Of a DNA stretch of 64,000 bases, positions 28,298-37,291 are shown one piece after another. The notes below the pieces were generated by a model that was not told where the DNA came from, searched no databases, and saw nothing but the letters and a program-made list of their open reading frames with translations. A program made the position numbers and the translations under genes. The stretch is from the NCBI RefSeq assembly GCF_000621325.1, contig NZ_JHYQ01000007.1, positions 62,001-126,000 on the forward strand, given 5' to 3'. Within the stretch, counting starts at the first letter, position 1. Every line of letters starts with the position of its first letter. Source of the DNA: Thiothrix lacustris DSM 21227 (GTDB lineage: Bacteria > Pseudomonadota > Gammaproteobacteria > Thiotrichales > Thiotrichaceae).

Positions 28298-30328
28298 GTG
28301 AAGCTATGGCGTCTGCTGTTCCGCAAGATTCAGCGTTCGGTACGTTACAAAGTCTTGTTGCTGGTGTTGCTGCCCTTGTTGCTGATGATGCCGTTGCTGT
28401 TGGGGGCGACGGTGTATTGGGGCTATCAGCTCACTTACCAGCAGTTGTTTATTAAGGTGAATACCGATCTGTCAGTGGCGGATGATGTGTTCCGCCGCCT
28501 GCAACAGGATTACCTCAACCGATTGGCGCGGTTCGGCGAGTCGTATGCTTTCCGTACCTTGCTGGATGCCGGGGATCAGGCGGGTATTTCCCGACGGCTG
28601 GAAGCTTTGCGTCGTGAGGAACAGCTTGCCTACCTGCAACTGCTGGATTTGGGGCAATTGGATAGCTTCCCGGATGCGCAATCCGGGCGTCAGTCGCCTG
28701 CGTTGCAAGCCGCGATTCGGGGGCAGGCCAGCACCGGTATTGCCATTTTCAGCCCGGAAGATTTGCGCCGCGTTGACCCGCATTTGGAGGAACAAGTACG
28801 CTTGCCGCTACTTTCCACCCCTTACGCCCGACCCATCCAGCGGCAGCAGGAAAACCGGGGGATGATGATCCGCGTGCTGTATCCGGTACGCGATACCGAG
28901 GAGCATGTCATTGCGGTGATGGATGCGGGGGTGTTGCTCAACGGCAATTTTGCGCTGGTCGATGCCATCCGCGATTTGGTGTACGGCAAGGGCAGCCTGC
29001 TGCCGGGCAGTATCGGCACGGTGACGATCTTTCTGGATGACGTGCGCATTTCCACCAACGTGCCGCTGAAACCGGGTGAACGTGCCCTGGGAACGCGGGT
29101 ATCAGAAATTGTGCGCCATACCGTGCTGGATCAGGGGCAGAACTGGATCGCCCGCGCCTTCGTGGTCAACGACTGGTACATTTCCGCCTACGAGCCGATT
29201 TTGGATGAAAGGGGGCAGCGGGTTGGCATCCTCTACGCCGGTTATCTGGAGCAGCCATTCCGAACCAAATTGTGGAATGCCATCCTGTTCTTACTGGTGC
29301 TGTTTCTGGCGCTGACTGGCGTGACAGCGGCGCTAGTGGTACAGGGTGCTGGGGTTATCCTGCGGCCGCTGGAAAAAATGCGTGAGGTTATCCGCGCCAT
29401 CAGCCGGGGGGAAAAGCAGCGCATCGGCAAGCTGGCTTCCCGCGACGAATTGGCTGAACTCGCCCGTCGTTTCGACCTGATGCTGGAACAACTGCAATTA
29501 CGCAGCGATGAAATCAGCCACTGGGCAACGCATCTGGAACACAAGGTCGACGAACGTACCGCCGAACTTCAGCAGAAAAACGCTGATCTCAGTCGCACGA
29601 TTACCTTGTTGCACACGACCCGCAATCAATTGGTTGCTGCCGAAAAAATGGCAGCACTCGGCGAGTTGACCGCAGGCATGGCGCACGAAATCAATAACCC
29701 GGTCGCGGTCATTCTCGGCAATGTTGACGTGATGACTTCATTACTGAGGGAACACGCCCAGCCGGTACAGCCAGAAATCGACCTCATTATCGAACAGATC
29801 GACCGGATTCGCGCCATCATCCACAACCTGTTGCAATACGCCCGGCCTGCTGATCATTTGCAGTTGGAACAGGTGGATGTGAATGTTTTGGTCGCACAAA
29901 CCTTCAAGCTGCTGAAGCATAGCCACCAGCATCGGCATGTCCGTTTCAAGACCGATTTCGGTGCTAGCCTGAAGGTCACGGTCAACCCGCAGGAATTACA
30001 GCAAGTTTTGGTCAACTTGATCCGCAATAGTATTCAGGCGCTGCCGGAAAGCGGTGGCTTGATTACCATCAGCACAGAACGCTGGGCGTTTTTGGGGGTT
30101 GTTATCCACATCCGCGACAACGGTGCAGGCATTGCGCCAGAACACTTGCCGCGCATTTTCGACCCATTCTTTACCACCAAACCGAGCGGTGAAGGTACGG
30201 GGTTGGGGCTGTCGTTGAGCTATGCAATGGTGCAGCGTTACGGCGGACATATTACGGTGGAATCGGTGTTGGGTAAGGGCACAATGTTCAGTGTGTATTT
30301 GCTGGAAAGCCCGGTGGATGAGACGTGA
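28298..30328 (+). CDS. Membrane sensor histidine kinase with periplasmic Cache domain
   Basis: Order of parts: TM1 (about 18-42), a large periplasmic region (43-325) with a single-Cache pattern (TIFLDDVRISTNVPL, ALGTRVS, WYISAYEPILDERG), TM2 (326-350), HAMP, a coiled linker, HisKA with His463 (GMAHEINNP) and HATPase (NLIRNSIQAL, DNGAGI, GTGLGLSLS). I choose GTG at 28298, with GGAG 8 bases upstream and just after the regulator stop. An ATG at 28274 would overlap the regulator. It presumably phosphorylates the adjacent regulator. Cache domains often bind small carboxylates, so formate is a candidate signal, but this is inference. Confidence 0.92.
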   Translation: MKLWRLLFRKIQRSVRYKVLLLVLLPLLLMMPLLLGATVYWGYQLTYQQLFIKVNTDLSVADDVFRRLQQDYLNRLARFGESYAFRTLLDAGDQAGISRRLEALRREEQLAYLQLLDLGQLDSFPDAQSGRQSPALQAAIRGQASTGIAIFSPEDLRRVDPHLEEQVRLPLLSTPYARPIQRQQENRGMMIRVLYPVRDTEEHVIAVMDAGVLLNGNFALVDAIRDLVYGKGSLLPGSIGTVTIFLDDVRISTNVPLKPGERALGTRVSEIVRHTVLDQGQNWIARAFVVNDWYISAYEPILDERGQRVGILYAGYLEQPFRTKLWNAILFLLVLFLALTGVTAALVVQGAGVILRPLEKMREVIRAISRGEKQRIGKLASRDELAELARRFDLMLEQLQLRSDEISHWATHLEHKVDERTAELQQKNADLSRTITLLHTTRNQLVAAEKMAALGELTAGMAHEINNPVAVILGNVDVMTSLLREHAQPVQPEIDLIIEQIDRIRAIIHNLLQYARPADHLQLEQVDVNVLVAQTFKLLKHSHQHRHVRFKTDFGASLKVTVNPQELQQVLVNLIRNSIQALPESGGLITISTERWAFLGVVIHIRDNGAGIAPEHLPRIFDPFFTTKPSGEGTGLGLSLSYAMVQRYGGHITVESVLGKGTMFSVYLLESPVDET

Positions 30329-30340
30329 AATAGGTGTCCA

Positions 30341-30381
30341 TTTACTGTAGCATAAGTTACTGTAACAATTATTACGGTAAC
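30341..30381. repeat. TTACTGTA-type repeats with inverted repeat before the ATPase gene
   Basis: GTTACTGTAA (30356-30365) and TTACGGTAAC (30372-30381) form a 9/10 inverted repeat with a 6-base spacer. A further TTACTGTA lies at about 30342. The group ends 5 bases before the ATPase start, a position that suits an operator or autoregulatory site. Confidence 0.45.
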
Positions 30382-30386
30382 TCTGT

Positions 30387-31694
30387 ATGAAGTTCTACAA
30401 CCGCGAATCGGAACAACAGCAGCTCCAGTTTTGGTCTGAACAGGCCGCCAATGGACAGTCCAGCCTGACCATGTTGGTAGGGCGGCGGCGGGTCGGTAAA
30501 ACTGCTCTACTGCATGAGACTTTTCAGCGGTGGCCTACCCTGTACCTGTTCATTTCCCGCAAGGCGGAACCCTTGCTGTGTGATGAGTTCACCGAACAAA
30601 TACGTACCCAGTTGAACATTCCAGTCTTTGGGCAGCCCAAAAGCTTGCGCGAAGTGTTGGAAATCCTCTTCCAATATGCAAAAAGCCAGCCGTTGACCCT
30701 GATTTTGGACGAGTTTCAGGACATTGCTCGCGTCAATAGCGCAGTTTTCTCGGAATTGCAGCATTTGTGGGATCAGCATCGCGCCTCCATGCGTCTGCAC
30801 CTGATTTGTTGTGGGTCGCTGTATTCCCTGATGACCCGTTTGTTCCAGAATAGCCGCGAGCCGCTATTCGGGCGTGCCGATCACCGTATCAACCTACAAC
30901 CGTTAAAACCGGCCTACCTCAGTGAGCTGCTGCACGACCAACAGCGTTTCAGCCCGGAAGCCATGCTTATCTGGTACACGCTCAGCGGTGGCATTCCCAA
31001 ATACCTCGAATGGTTGGCACAAACTGATCCGCAACAGGATATTTGGGAAGCGCTGATCAACGAACACAGCCTGATACTGGAGGAAGGCCGCTATCGTCTG
31101 GCAGAAGAATTCGGGGCGGAGCAAAATACCTATTTCTCCATACTCGCCACCATTGCCAGCGGCAAAACCAGCCGCAGCGAAATCGAGTCTGTGCTGGAAA
31201 TATCCATTGGCCCTTACCTCAAGCGTCTGGAAGAGGAGTTCGATATTCTGCAACGCATCCGTCCTGTGCTGGCGCTTTCCACCAGCCGCCAGATCAAGTA
31301 CCGGATTCAGGACGCCTTCCTCAGTTTCTGGTTTCGCTTCATTTATCGCTATCGTAGCGCGATTGAGATCGAAAACTTCGCCTTCATCCGTCAAGCGATT
31401 CAGCGGGATTTCCCCACGTATAGCGGCCTGTGGTTGGAGCAACTGATTCATAAACAGCTCGCTGCCAGTGGGCAATACAACCTGATTGGTGGCTATTGGG
31501 AGGCGAGTAATAAAAACGAAATCGATGTGGTGGCGCTGAATGAGCTGGATAAAACTGCCTTGATCGGTGAAGTCAAACGCAATCCTAAAAGTTTGCGGCT
31601 CAGCCACCTGAAAGAGAAAGCCCGCAAGCTTGAGCAAAAACTTGCGGGCTATGACATTACTTATCGGGGATTTTCGCTGGAGGACTTGAAGTGA
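30387..31694 (+). CDS. AAA/ATPase_2-type ATP-binding protein with nuclease-like C terminus
   Basis: P-loop GRRRVGKTAL at residues 32-41 and Walker B LTLILDEFQDI near 106-116, followed by a winged-helix-like middle region and a C-terminal part with an NEIDVVAL and IGEVKRN pattern. The latter resembles the D...ExK core of restriction-endonuclease-like folds (DUF234-type proteins). This group is widespread in archaea and bacteria and its role is not known. The gene stands alone between the two-component system and the convergent fdh operon, and repeats in its short leader suggest its own control. Confidence 0.8.
   Translation: MKFYNRESEQQQLQFWSEQAANGQSSLTMLVGRRRVGKTALLHETFQRWPTLYLFISRKAEPLLCDEFTEQIRTQLNIPVFGQPKSLREVLEILFQYAKSQPLTLILDEFQDIARVNSAVFSELQHLWDQHRASMRLHLICCGSLYSLMTRLFQNSREPLFGRADHRINLQPLKPAYLSELLHDQQRFSPEAMLIWYTLSGGIPKYLEWLAQTDPQQDIWEALINEHSLILEEGRYRLAEEFGAEQNTYFSILATIASGKTSRSEIESVLEISIGPYLKRLEEEFDILQRIRPVLALSTSRQIKYRIQDAFLSFWFRFIYRYRSAIEIENFAFIRQAIQRDFPTYSGLWLEQLIHKQLAASGQYNLIGGYWEASNKNEIDVVALNELDKTALIGEVKRNPKSLRLSHLKEKARKLEQKLAGYDITYRGFSLEDLK
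31608..31650 (-). terminator. Terminator of the fdh operon, embedded in the convergent ATPase gene
   Basis: A perfect 10-bp stem (AGCCCGCAAG at 31619-31628, CTTGCGGGCT at 31641-31650) with a 12-base loop, followed on the minus strand by TTTCTCTTTC. It begins 55 bases after the fdh cytochrome stop and lies inside the last codons of the plus-strand ATPase gene. Confidence 0.55.
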
Positions 31695-31704
31695 TGACGC
31701 TTCC

Positions 31705-32730
31705 TTAACGTGAGTGATCTAACAAGCCATCGCCCTTAGCCTGCTCAATACTGTCTGCCGGAACCGCTTGATCCTTCATTTCCTCGTACCACAAATCATG
31801 GTGTTCCTTCGCCCAGTTGGCGTCGCAATAGCCGGTCGCCATGGCTTCAAACGCGCCTTCCATGGCGACTGTACCCATGTAGATGTGTCCCATCGCGCCC
31901 GACATAATGACCACGCCTGCGATGCTGTGAATCCAGTGATACCACGTCATGACGTTGCGCCCCTGCTCGAAGTTGGGGAAATCCAGCACTAGCCCGCTGA
32001 CCACTACAAATGCGCCAACGATGGCTGCAATCCAGTACCAGCCTTTCTCGCCCGCGTTGTAGCATTCAGCAGAAACGTGTTTGTCGCCAAACAAGCCGCC
32101 ACCTTTTGCTAGCCATTTCAGGTCGAGCAGTTTGGGCATATTGCCTTTCATGAAGGTAATCACCAGCACCACCAACGATACGGCAAACGCAGGCCCCGCA
32201 AAATCATGGATACGCTTGAACAGGTAAGTCAGCGTGCCGCCGATTTCCGCCCCGAACACAGGAATCACAATATGACGCCCGAACATCAACACCATGCCAG
32301 TAATGGCCAGTGCCACGAACAGGATAGCCGTCGTCCAATGCACATAACGCTGCAAGGTGCTGAAACGCTTGATCTTGTGATCAGAACGCCCGGCGCGGAT
32401 TGGAATCTTACCGCGTACCAGCCGGAACACGATAATCGCCAGTGCCACCAAGCCGAGCACGATAGCCGCGTTCGGAATCAGTTTTTCCATCCGGTATTCG
32501 CGCCAGTCTTGACCTTGCTTGTTGATCAGCACGCCCGTATCGACGCCTTGCACCTGCGTCCGAATTTGCCCGGTATCCGTGCCGTCGCGACCACGGATTT
32601 CATTCCATAAATCCACGCCCGGTGAGGGTACATTTTGCGCCGCTAACGGTGGCGGGGCTGCGGTTTGATCCGCCGCCTGTACACCTGGCACAACCACCAG
32701 CAGACACAACAAGAGGAGAACCTTGTTCAT
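31705..32730 (-). CDS. Formate dehydrogenase cytochrome b subunit (gamma)
   Basis: Membrane anchor that passes electrons from the Fe-S subunit to quinone. A cleavable-looking signal peptide (1-19, ending VQA) and about 75 periplasmic residues precede the first TM (AAIVLGLVALAIIVF). Four further TM helices carry heme-ligand-type histidines in RYVHWTTAILF, HDFAGPAF and WYHWIHSIAG. Length 341 aa is longer than FdnI because of the N-terminal extension, as in FDH3-type gammas. Follows the beta subunit by 4 bases. Confidence 0.93.
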   Translation of the reverse strand: MNKVLLLLCLLVVVPGVQAADQTAAPPPLAAQNVPSPGVDLWNEIRGRDGTDTGQIRTQVQGVDTGVLINKQGQDWREYRMEKLIPNAAIVLGLVALAIIVFRLVRGKIPIRAGRSDHKIKRFSTLQRYVHWTTAILFVALAITGMVLMFGRHIVIPVFGAEIGGTLTYLFKRIHDFAGPAFAVSLVVLVITFMKGNMPKLLDLKWLAKGGGLFGDKHVSAECYNAGEKGWYWIAAIVGAFVVVSGLVLDFPNFEQGRNVMTWYHWIHSIAGVVIMSGAMGHIYMGTVAMEGAFEAMATGYCDANWAKEHHDLWYEEMKDQAVPADSIEQAKGDGLLDHSR

Positions 32731-32734
32731 AATC

Positions 32735-33376
32735 CTACTCCGTGGCTGTAGCCTTACCTTCCAGTTCTGGCGGAACCACCGTTGGCTGGAAACCCGTTTG
32801 TTGCAGGCTAGAGCTTGAAACCAGTGCGCTCGCCGCCCGGTTCACCACCCGCTTGCGGTAGATGTCAGCAACGATATTCGCATCCCCCGCCAGCAATGCC
32901 TTGGTGGAACACATTTCCGCACACAGTGGCAGCTTGCCTTCAGCAATACGGTTGCTGCCGTATTTTCTGAACTCTTCCGGGCTATTGTCGGCTTCTTCGG
33001 GGCCTCCGGCGCAGAAGGTGCATTTGTCCATCTTGCCGCGTGACGAGAATGCGCCATCGCTAGGGAATTGCGGCGCACCGAACGGGCAAGCATAGAAGCA
33101 ATAGCCACAACCGATACAGGTATCCTTGTTGTGCAGCACGATGCCGTCTTTGGTGGTGGTGAAACAATCCACCGGGCACACCGCCTGACAGGGCGCGTCG
33201 GAACAATGCATACAGGCGACCGACAGCGAACGTTCACCCGGCTCGCCATCTTTGATCGTCACCACCCGGCGGCGGTTAACGCCCATCGGCACTTCGTTAG
33301 CGTTTTTGCACGCCGTGACACAGCCATTGCACTCAATGCAGCGTTCCGCATCACAATAAAATTTCATTCTTGCCAT
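32735..33376 (-). CDS. Formate dehydrogenase iron-sulfur subunit (beta)
   Basis: Four-cluster ferredoxin that conducts electrons between the catalytic and cytochrome subunits. Cys groups are seen in CDAERCIECNGCVTACKNA, CMHCSDAPCQAVCPVDC, CIGCGYCFYACPFG and KCTFCAG. At 213 aa it lacks the C-terminal TM helix of E. coli FdnH, so it is held by its partners. No signal peptide of its own: it probably travels through the Tat system with the catalytic subunit. Follows fdhA by 10 bases. Confidence 0.94.
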   Translation of the reverse strand: MARMKFYCDAERCIECNGCVTACKNANEVPMGVNRRRVVTIKDGEPGERSLSVACMHCSDAPCQAVCPVDCFTTTKDGIVLHNKDTCIGCGYCFYACPFGAPQFPSDGAFSSRGKMDKCTFCAGGPEEADNSPEEFRKYGSNRIAEGKLPLCAEMCSTKALLAGDANIVADIYRKRVVNRAASALVSSSSLQQTGFQPTVVPPELEGKATATE

Positions 33377-33386
33377 GATTCTATCC

Positions 33387-36284
33387 TCAAGCCTTGGTGA
33401 TACGGCACAGGCTGCATTTGGTTTCTTGCATCTGTGTTACTGAGTCGTAACCGTAAGTGAAAACTGTATTACAGGCTTCACCCAGCACAATCGGGTCAGC
33501 GCCTTCCGGGTATTTCGCGCGTAAATCCTTGCCCTGGAAGTGCCCGCCGAAGTGGAACGGGGTAAATGCCACGCCGACGGCTACCCGTTCAGTCACCAGC
33601 GCCTTGATGTTGATCTTGCCGCCTTCGGGGCCTTCCAGCCACACCATGTCACCGTCTTTTACCCCGGCGTTATTGGCGTCACGCGGGTTGAGTTCGACGA
33701 ACATATCCGGCTGCAATTCTGCCAGCCACGGGTTGGAACGGGTTTCGTCGCCGCCGCCTTCGTATTCCACCAAACGCCCAGAGGTGAGGATGATGGGGAA
33801 GTCTTTCGAGTAATCCTTGGCCTGAATCGAGCCGTAACGGGTCGGCAAGCGCCAGAAGGATTTACGGTCTTCGTAAGTGGGGTATTTTTCCACCAGATCG
33901 CGGCGCGAGGTGTACAGCGGTTCGCGGTGGATGGGGACTGGATCAGGGAATGTCCACACAATGGCACGCGCCTTGGCGTTGCCGTAAGGGGCGCAACCGT
34001 GTTTGATGGCCACCCGCTGGATGCCGCCGGAGAGGTCGGTTTTCCAGTTTTTGCCTTCGGCAGCGGTTTTTTCCTCGGCCGTGAGGTCATCCCACCAGCC
34101 GAGTTTTTTCAGTAACTCGTCGGTGAACTCGGGGTAGCCGTCGGTGATTTCTGAGCCTTTGCTGTAAGAGTCTTCTGCCAACAGGTTGACACCATTGCGC
34201 TCGACGCCAAAATTAGCGCGGAAGGGCATTCCACCTTCTGCCACCGACATGCTGGTGTCGTAGAGGTTGGGGGAACCGGGGTGGTTCATTTCCGGTGTGC
34301 CCCAGCACGGCCACGGCATTCCGTAGAAGTCACCGTCACACGCGCCGCCGTTGGCTTTCAACGAGGTGTAATCGAATGTGCCCCAGTTTTGCTGGTGCTT
34401 TTTCATGCGTTCCGGGCTTTGTGCGGTGTAGCCGATCGTCCACATGCCCCGGTTGAATTCGCGGGTAAGGTCTTCGATCACCGGTTCGCCATTCTTAACC
34501 TCGATGTGTTTGAACATTTGCTGGTCGAAACCCAGTTTCTTGGCGAACAGGTACATGATGGTGTGGTCGGGTTTGGACTCGAACAGCGGTTCGATTACCT
34601 TGTCACGCCATTGCAGCGAACGGTTGGAAGCCGTCACCGAGCCGTAGGTTTCAAACTGGGTGCAGGCGGGTAGCAGGTACACGCCATCAGTACGGTCGTG
34701 CATGACAGCGCTGATAGTGGGGTAAGGGTCGACGACCACCAGCATTTCCAGCTTTTCCATCGCGGTTTTCATTTCCGGCCCGCGTGTCTGGCTGTTGGGT
34801 GCGTGCCCCCAGAAAAACATGGCGTGGATATTGTCTTTTTGGGCGATATTGGCCTTATCTTCGAGCACGCCGTCGATCCAGCGGGAAACGGTAATGCCGC
34901 TGGTTTCCATGACCGGTACGTCGATTTCTTTACCCTCTTTGTCCTTGCCTTTTTCGTAGCTGCTTGGCTCGAAACGACTCTTGATCCAGTCGTAATCCAG
35001 ATCCCAGACTTTCGCCCAATGCTTCCAAGCACCGGCAGTCAAACCGTAATAGCCGGGCAGGGTGTCGGACAGCACGCCGAGGTCAGTTGCGCCCTGTACG
35101 TTGTCATGCCCCCGGAAAATATTGGTGCCACCGCCGGATACGCCCATGTTACCGAGTGCTAACTGGAAGATGCAGTAGGCGCGGGTGTTGTTGTTGCCGA
35201 TGGTGTGTTGTGTACCACCCATGCACCAGATGAAAGTGCCTGGGCGGTGTTCAGCCATGGTTTGCGCGGCTTTTTTGACTTGGGCTTCGGGTACGCCGGT
35301 GACTTTCTCGACTTCTTCCGGTGTCCATTTGGCGACTTCGGCCTTGATCTCATCCATGCCGTAGACGCGCTGACGGATGAATTCCTTGTCTTCCCAGCCG
35401 TTCTGGAAAATGTGCCACAACATGCCCCATACCAGTGGTACGTCCGTGCCGGGGCGCAGTTGCAAGTATTGATCAGCGTGCGCAGCCGTGCGGGTGAAAC
35501 GCGGGTCAATCACGATGACGGGCGCGTTGTTCTGTTCCTTGGCAAGCATGATGTGTTGCAAGGATACGGGATGCGCTTCCGCTGAATTCGCCCCAATGAT
35601 CAGGATCGCTTTGGAATTGTGGATGTCGTTGTAGGAGTTGGTCATCGCCCCATAACCCCAGGTATTGGCTACCCCGGCGACGGTGGTCGAGTGGCAAATA
35701 CGTGCCTGATGGTCGAGGTTATTGGTTCCCCACATCGCCGCCATTTTGCGGAACAGGTAAGCCTGTTCGTTGTTATGTTTGGCAGAACCCAGCCAGTACA
35801 CCGAGTCAGGGCCAGATTTTTCGCGAATTTGCAGCAGCTTGTCGCCGATTTCGTTGATGGCTTCATCCCATGAAATCTTTTTCCACTTGCCGTCGACCAG
35901 CTTGGTGGGGTACTTGAGGCGGCGTTCGCCGTGGCCGTGTTCGCGGACTGCCGCACCTTTGGCGCAGTGCGCCCCGAGGTTGAAGGGATGGTCGAACGCG
36001 GGCTCTTGCCCTGTCCACACCCCGTTTTTCACTTCGGCAATAATGCCGCAGCCGACTGAACAGTGGGTACAAATAGTACGGACTTCTTTGGTGTCACCGC
36101 CTGCTGTGGGGGCATCTTCCGCTTGTGCTTTGCGCATCATGCCAGCACTGATGCCGGTGGCGAGCATGGCTCCGCCTGCCATCAGGCTGGAATTGCGCAG
36201 GAATTCACGGCGATTGATCGACTTGATGCCGAGGGTCTGCGTGGCTGGCTGGATGGGTTGGTCGCTGATTTTGCGTAGTTTCAT
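33387..36284 (-). CDS. fdhA: Formate dehydrogenase catalytic subunit (alpha), Cys type, Tat-exported
   Basis: Mo/W-bis-MGD enzyme that oxidises formate to CO2 in the periplasm. Twin-arginine signal NRREFLRNSS (RR at 25-26). A 4Fe-4S site is formed by Cys72, 75, 79 and 107 (CTHCSVGCG). The metal ligand is Cys197 in HQARICHST, coded TGC and not a selenocysteine TGA. Length 965 aa fits the FdnG/FdhA class. Tungstate transporter genes nearby suggest that tungsten may be the metal, but sequence alone cannot tell W from Mo. Confidence 0.96.
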   Translation of the reverse strand: MKLRKISDQPIQPATQTLGIKSINRREFLRNSSLMAGGAMLATGISAGMMRKAQAEDAPTAGGDTKEVRTICTHCSVGCGIIAEVKNGVWTGQEPAFDHPFNLGAHCAKGAAVREHGHGERRLKYPTKLVDGKWKKISWDEAINEIGDKLLQIREKSGPDSVYWLGSAKHNNEQAYLFRKMAAMWGTNNLDHQARICHSTTVAGVANTWGYGAMTNSYNDIHNSKAILIIGANSAEAHPVSLQHIMLAKEQNNAPVIVIDPRFTRTAAHADQYLQLRPGTDVPLVWGMLWHIFQNGWEDKEFIRQRVYGMDEIKAEVAKWTPEEVEKVTGVPEAQVKKAAQTMAEHRPGTFIWCMGGTQHTIGNNNTRAYCIFQLALGNMGVSGGGTNIFRGHDNVQGATDLGVLSDTLPGYYGLTAGAWKHWAKVWDLDYDWIKSRFEPSSYEKGKDKEGKEIDVPVMETSGITVSRWIDGVLEDKANIAQKDNIHAMFFWGHAPNSQTRGPEMKTAMEKLEMLVVVDPYPTISAVMHDRTDGVYLLPACTQFETYGSVTASNRSLQWRDKVIEPLFESKPDHTIMYLFAKKLGFDQQMFKHIEVKNGEPVIEDLTREFNRGMWTIGYTAQSPERMKKHQQNWGTFDYTSLKANGGACDGDFYGMPWPCWGTPEMNHPGSPNLYDTSMSVAEGGMPFRANFGVERNGVNLLAEDSYSKGSEITDGYPEFTDELLKKLGWWDDLTAEEKTAAEGKNWKTDLSGGIQRVAIKHGCAPYGNAKARAIVWTFPDPVPIHREPLYTSRRDLVEKYPTYEDRKSFWRLPTRYGSIQAKDYSKDFPIILTSGRLVEYEGGGDETRSNPWLAELQPDMFVELNPRDANNAGVKDGDMVWLEGPEGGKINIKALVTERVAVGVAFTPFHFGGHFQGKDLRAKYPEGADPIVLGEACNTVFTYGYDSVTQMQETKCSLCRITKA

Positions 36285-36305
36285 GGTCTAAATCCTCCAA
36301 CCACA

Positions 36306-36518
36306 TCAATGTGCGGCAGTTTTGTAATAAGCGGCGATATGGGGAGTGAGCCGGTAGCCTGTCTTTTCTTCTGGTTTGGCGGCAACGGTTTCCGTGGCAG
36401 CTTCGGCTACGCCGGGCAGGGTGGCTAGCAAGGTTGCACCCGCGCCCGCAGCAACCGTGCCCCGCAGGAATTCACGGCGGGTGGTATGGGGTTGCTGTTT
36501 CTGATCACTGTTCTTCAT
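36306..36518 (-). CDS. Small Tat-signal protein of formate dehydrogenase operons
   Basis: 70 residues. TTRREFLRG gives a twin-arginine signal (RR at 14-15) followed by a hydrophobic alanine-rich h-region and a short tail (GYRLTPHIAAYYKTA). Such peptides sit immediately before the catalytic subunit gene in many proteobacterial fdh operons. Their function is not settled, and a structural or maturation role is assumed. ATG at 36518 has GGAG upstream. The frame upstream of it has no ribosome site. Confidence 0.85.
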   Translation of the reverse strand: MKNSDQKQQPHTTRREFLRGTVAAGAGATLLATLPGVAEAATETVAAKPEEKTGYRLTPHIAAYYKTAAH

Positions 36519-36528
36519 GCTCTGACTC

Positions 36529-37134
36529 CTACATCTGCATACTGAAATACTGTTGTTCAAAACGGATGAACGCACCGCCTGTCTGTGCTACCGACTGATA
36601 GAACGAGGCCGCTGTCGCTCCCTGCAAGTCGCCGAAAAACCTTTCCAGCCAGTTCACCATGTGCCGCTGGAAGAACCCCGCTTGCTGCGTAAACTCGGCC
36701 TGATCTTCGATCAGCATGGCCATGACTTCGCACAGGGCGGCGGCGTGGTCTTCCGGTTCGTGTACGTTGGGGTCACGTTCAAACCCCAGTCGGGCGAGTT
36801 CCTGACGTAACTGACCCAGCGGTTTTTCCATCAGGAAGCCGGTCAAATACCACGAGCCGTAGGGAACCACTTCGCCTCTACCTAGCCCGATGAATAATGC
36901 ATGGAACTCGTCATCAATCATCATCGGGTCGGCGTGGCGGGCGGCTAGCCCCAGCCCAATCAGCGCGGTTGCCAGTTCGTCATTACCATTGGTCATATTG
37001 GCCAGTTGTTGCACGTAATCGAGGATGTCGCTATCCGGTGGTTTACGTAACAACGCCGCCAATAAACGGTAGGTGTTGGCGCGGTAAATTTGCTCCGGCT
37101 CCTGCGTGCGAACAAACAGACTGTTCTGGTTCAT
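36529..37134 (-). CDS. TorD/DmsD-family molecular chaperone for formate dehydrogenase
   Basis: 201-residue, all-helical protein with the family pattern YRLLAALLRKPPD near the N terminus, EFHALFIGLGRGEVVPYGSWYLTG and EPEDHAAALCEVMA. Such proteins bind the Tat signal of the catalytic subunit and hold it until the cofactor is inserted. First gene of the structural fdh run, 10 bases before the Tat peptide gene. AAGGAG precedes the ATG, and a sigma54 promoter lies 26-41 bases upstream. Confidence 0.9.
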   Translation of the reverse strand: MNQNSLFVRTQEPEQIYRANTYRLLAALLRKPPDSDILDYVQQLANMTNGNDELATALIGLGLAARHADPMMIDDEFHALFIGLGRGEVVPYGSWYLTGFLMEKPLGQLRQELARLGFERDPNVHEPEDHAAALCEVMAMLIEDQAEFTQQAGFFQRHMVNWLERFFGDLQGATAASFYQSVAQTGGAFIRFEQQYFSMQM

Positions 37135-37159
37135 TGCGTCTCCTTTCCTTCTTTAGTAG

Positions 37160-37175
37160 GGCAAGTTCCGTACCA
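37160..37175 (-). promoter_or_regulatory. Sigma54 (-24/-12) promoter of torD-fdh
   Basis: Minus strand TGGTAC-N5-TTGCC with 10 bases between GG and GC. Ten of its 11 defined positions match if Y is allowed at base 4. Start expected near 37148, about 14 bases before the torD ATG. Confidence 0.78.
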
Positions 37176-37244
37176 GTTTTGGCGGTAAAAGACTGCCCGA
37201 TAACACCAGCGGGTCAGATCAAATCTGCCCATTTGCCCAGTAGC

Positions 37245-37291
37245 GGGACATTTTGTCTGTGTCAGTGGCGAAATGACCGGGACATTGTGTC
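37245..37291. promoter_or_regulatory. Paired activator sites (UAS) upstream of torD-fdh
   Basis: GGGACATTTTGTC (37245-37257) and GGGACATTGTGTC (37279-37291), centres 34 bp apart. Each contains a GACA-N3-TGTC dyad. They lie about 100 and 137 bases upstream of the predicted start, and the second one is inside the end of the DUF3306-ferredoxin gene. Confidence 0.68.

Noticed and set aside
35690-35700. Possible selenocysteine codon in fdhA
   Set aside because: The active-site codon reads TGC (Cys197), and there is no in-frame TGA in the gene.
37211-37230. Imperfect dyad GGGTCAGAT / ATCTGCCC after the DUF3306-ferredoxin gene
   Set aside because: No T-run follows on the minus strand, and it does not match the 13-mer activator site. 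It is too weak to call a terminator or operator.
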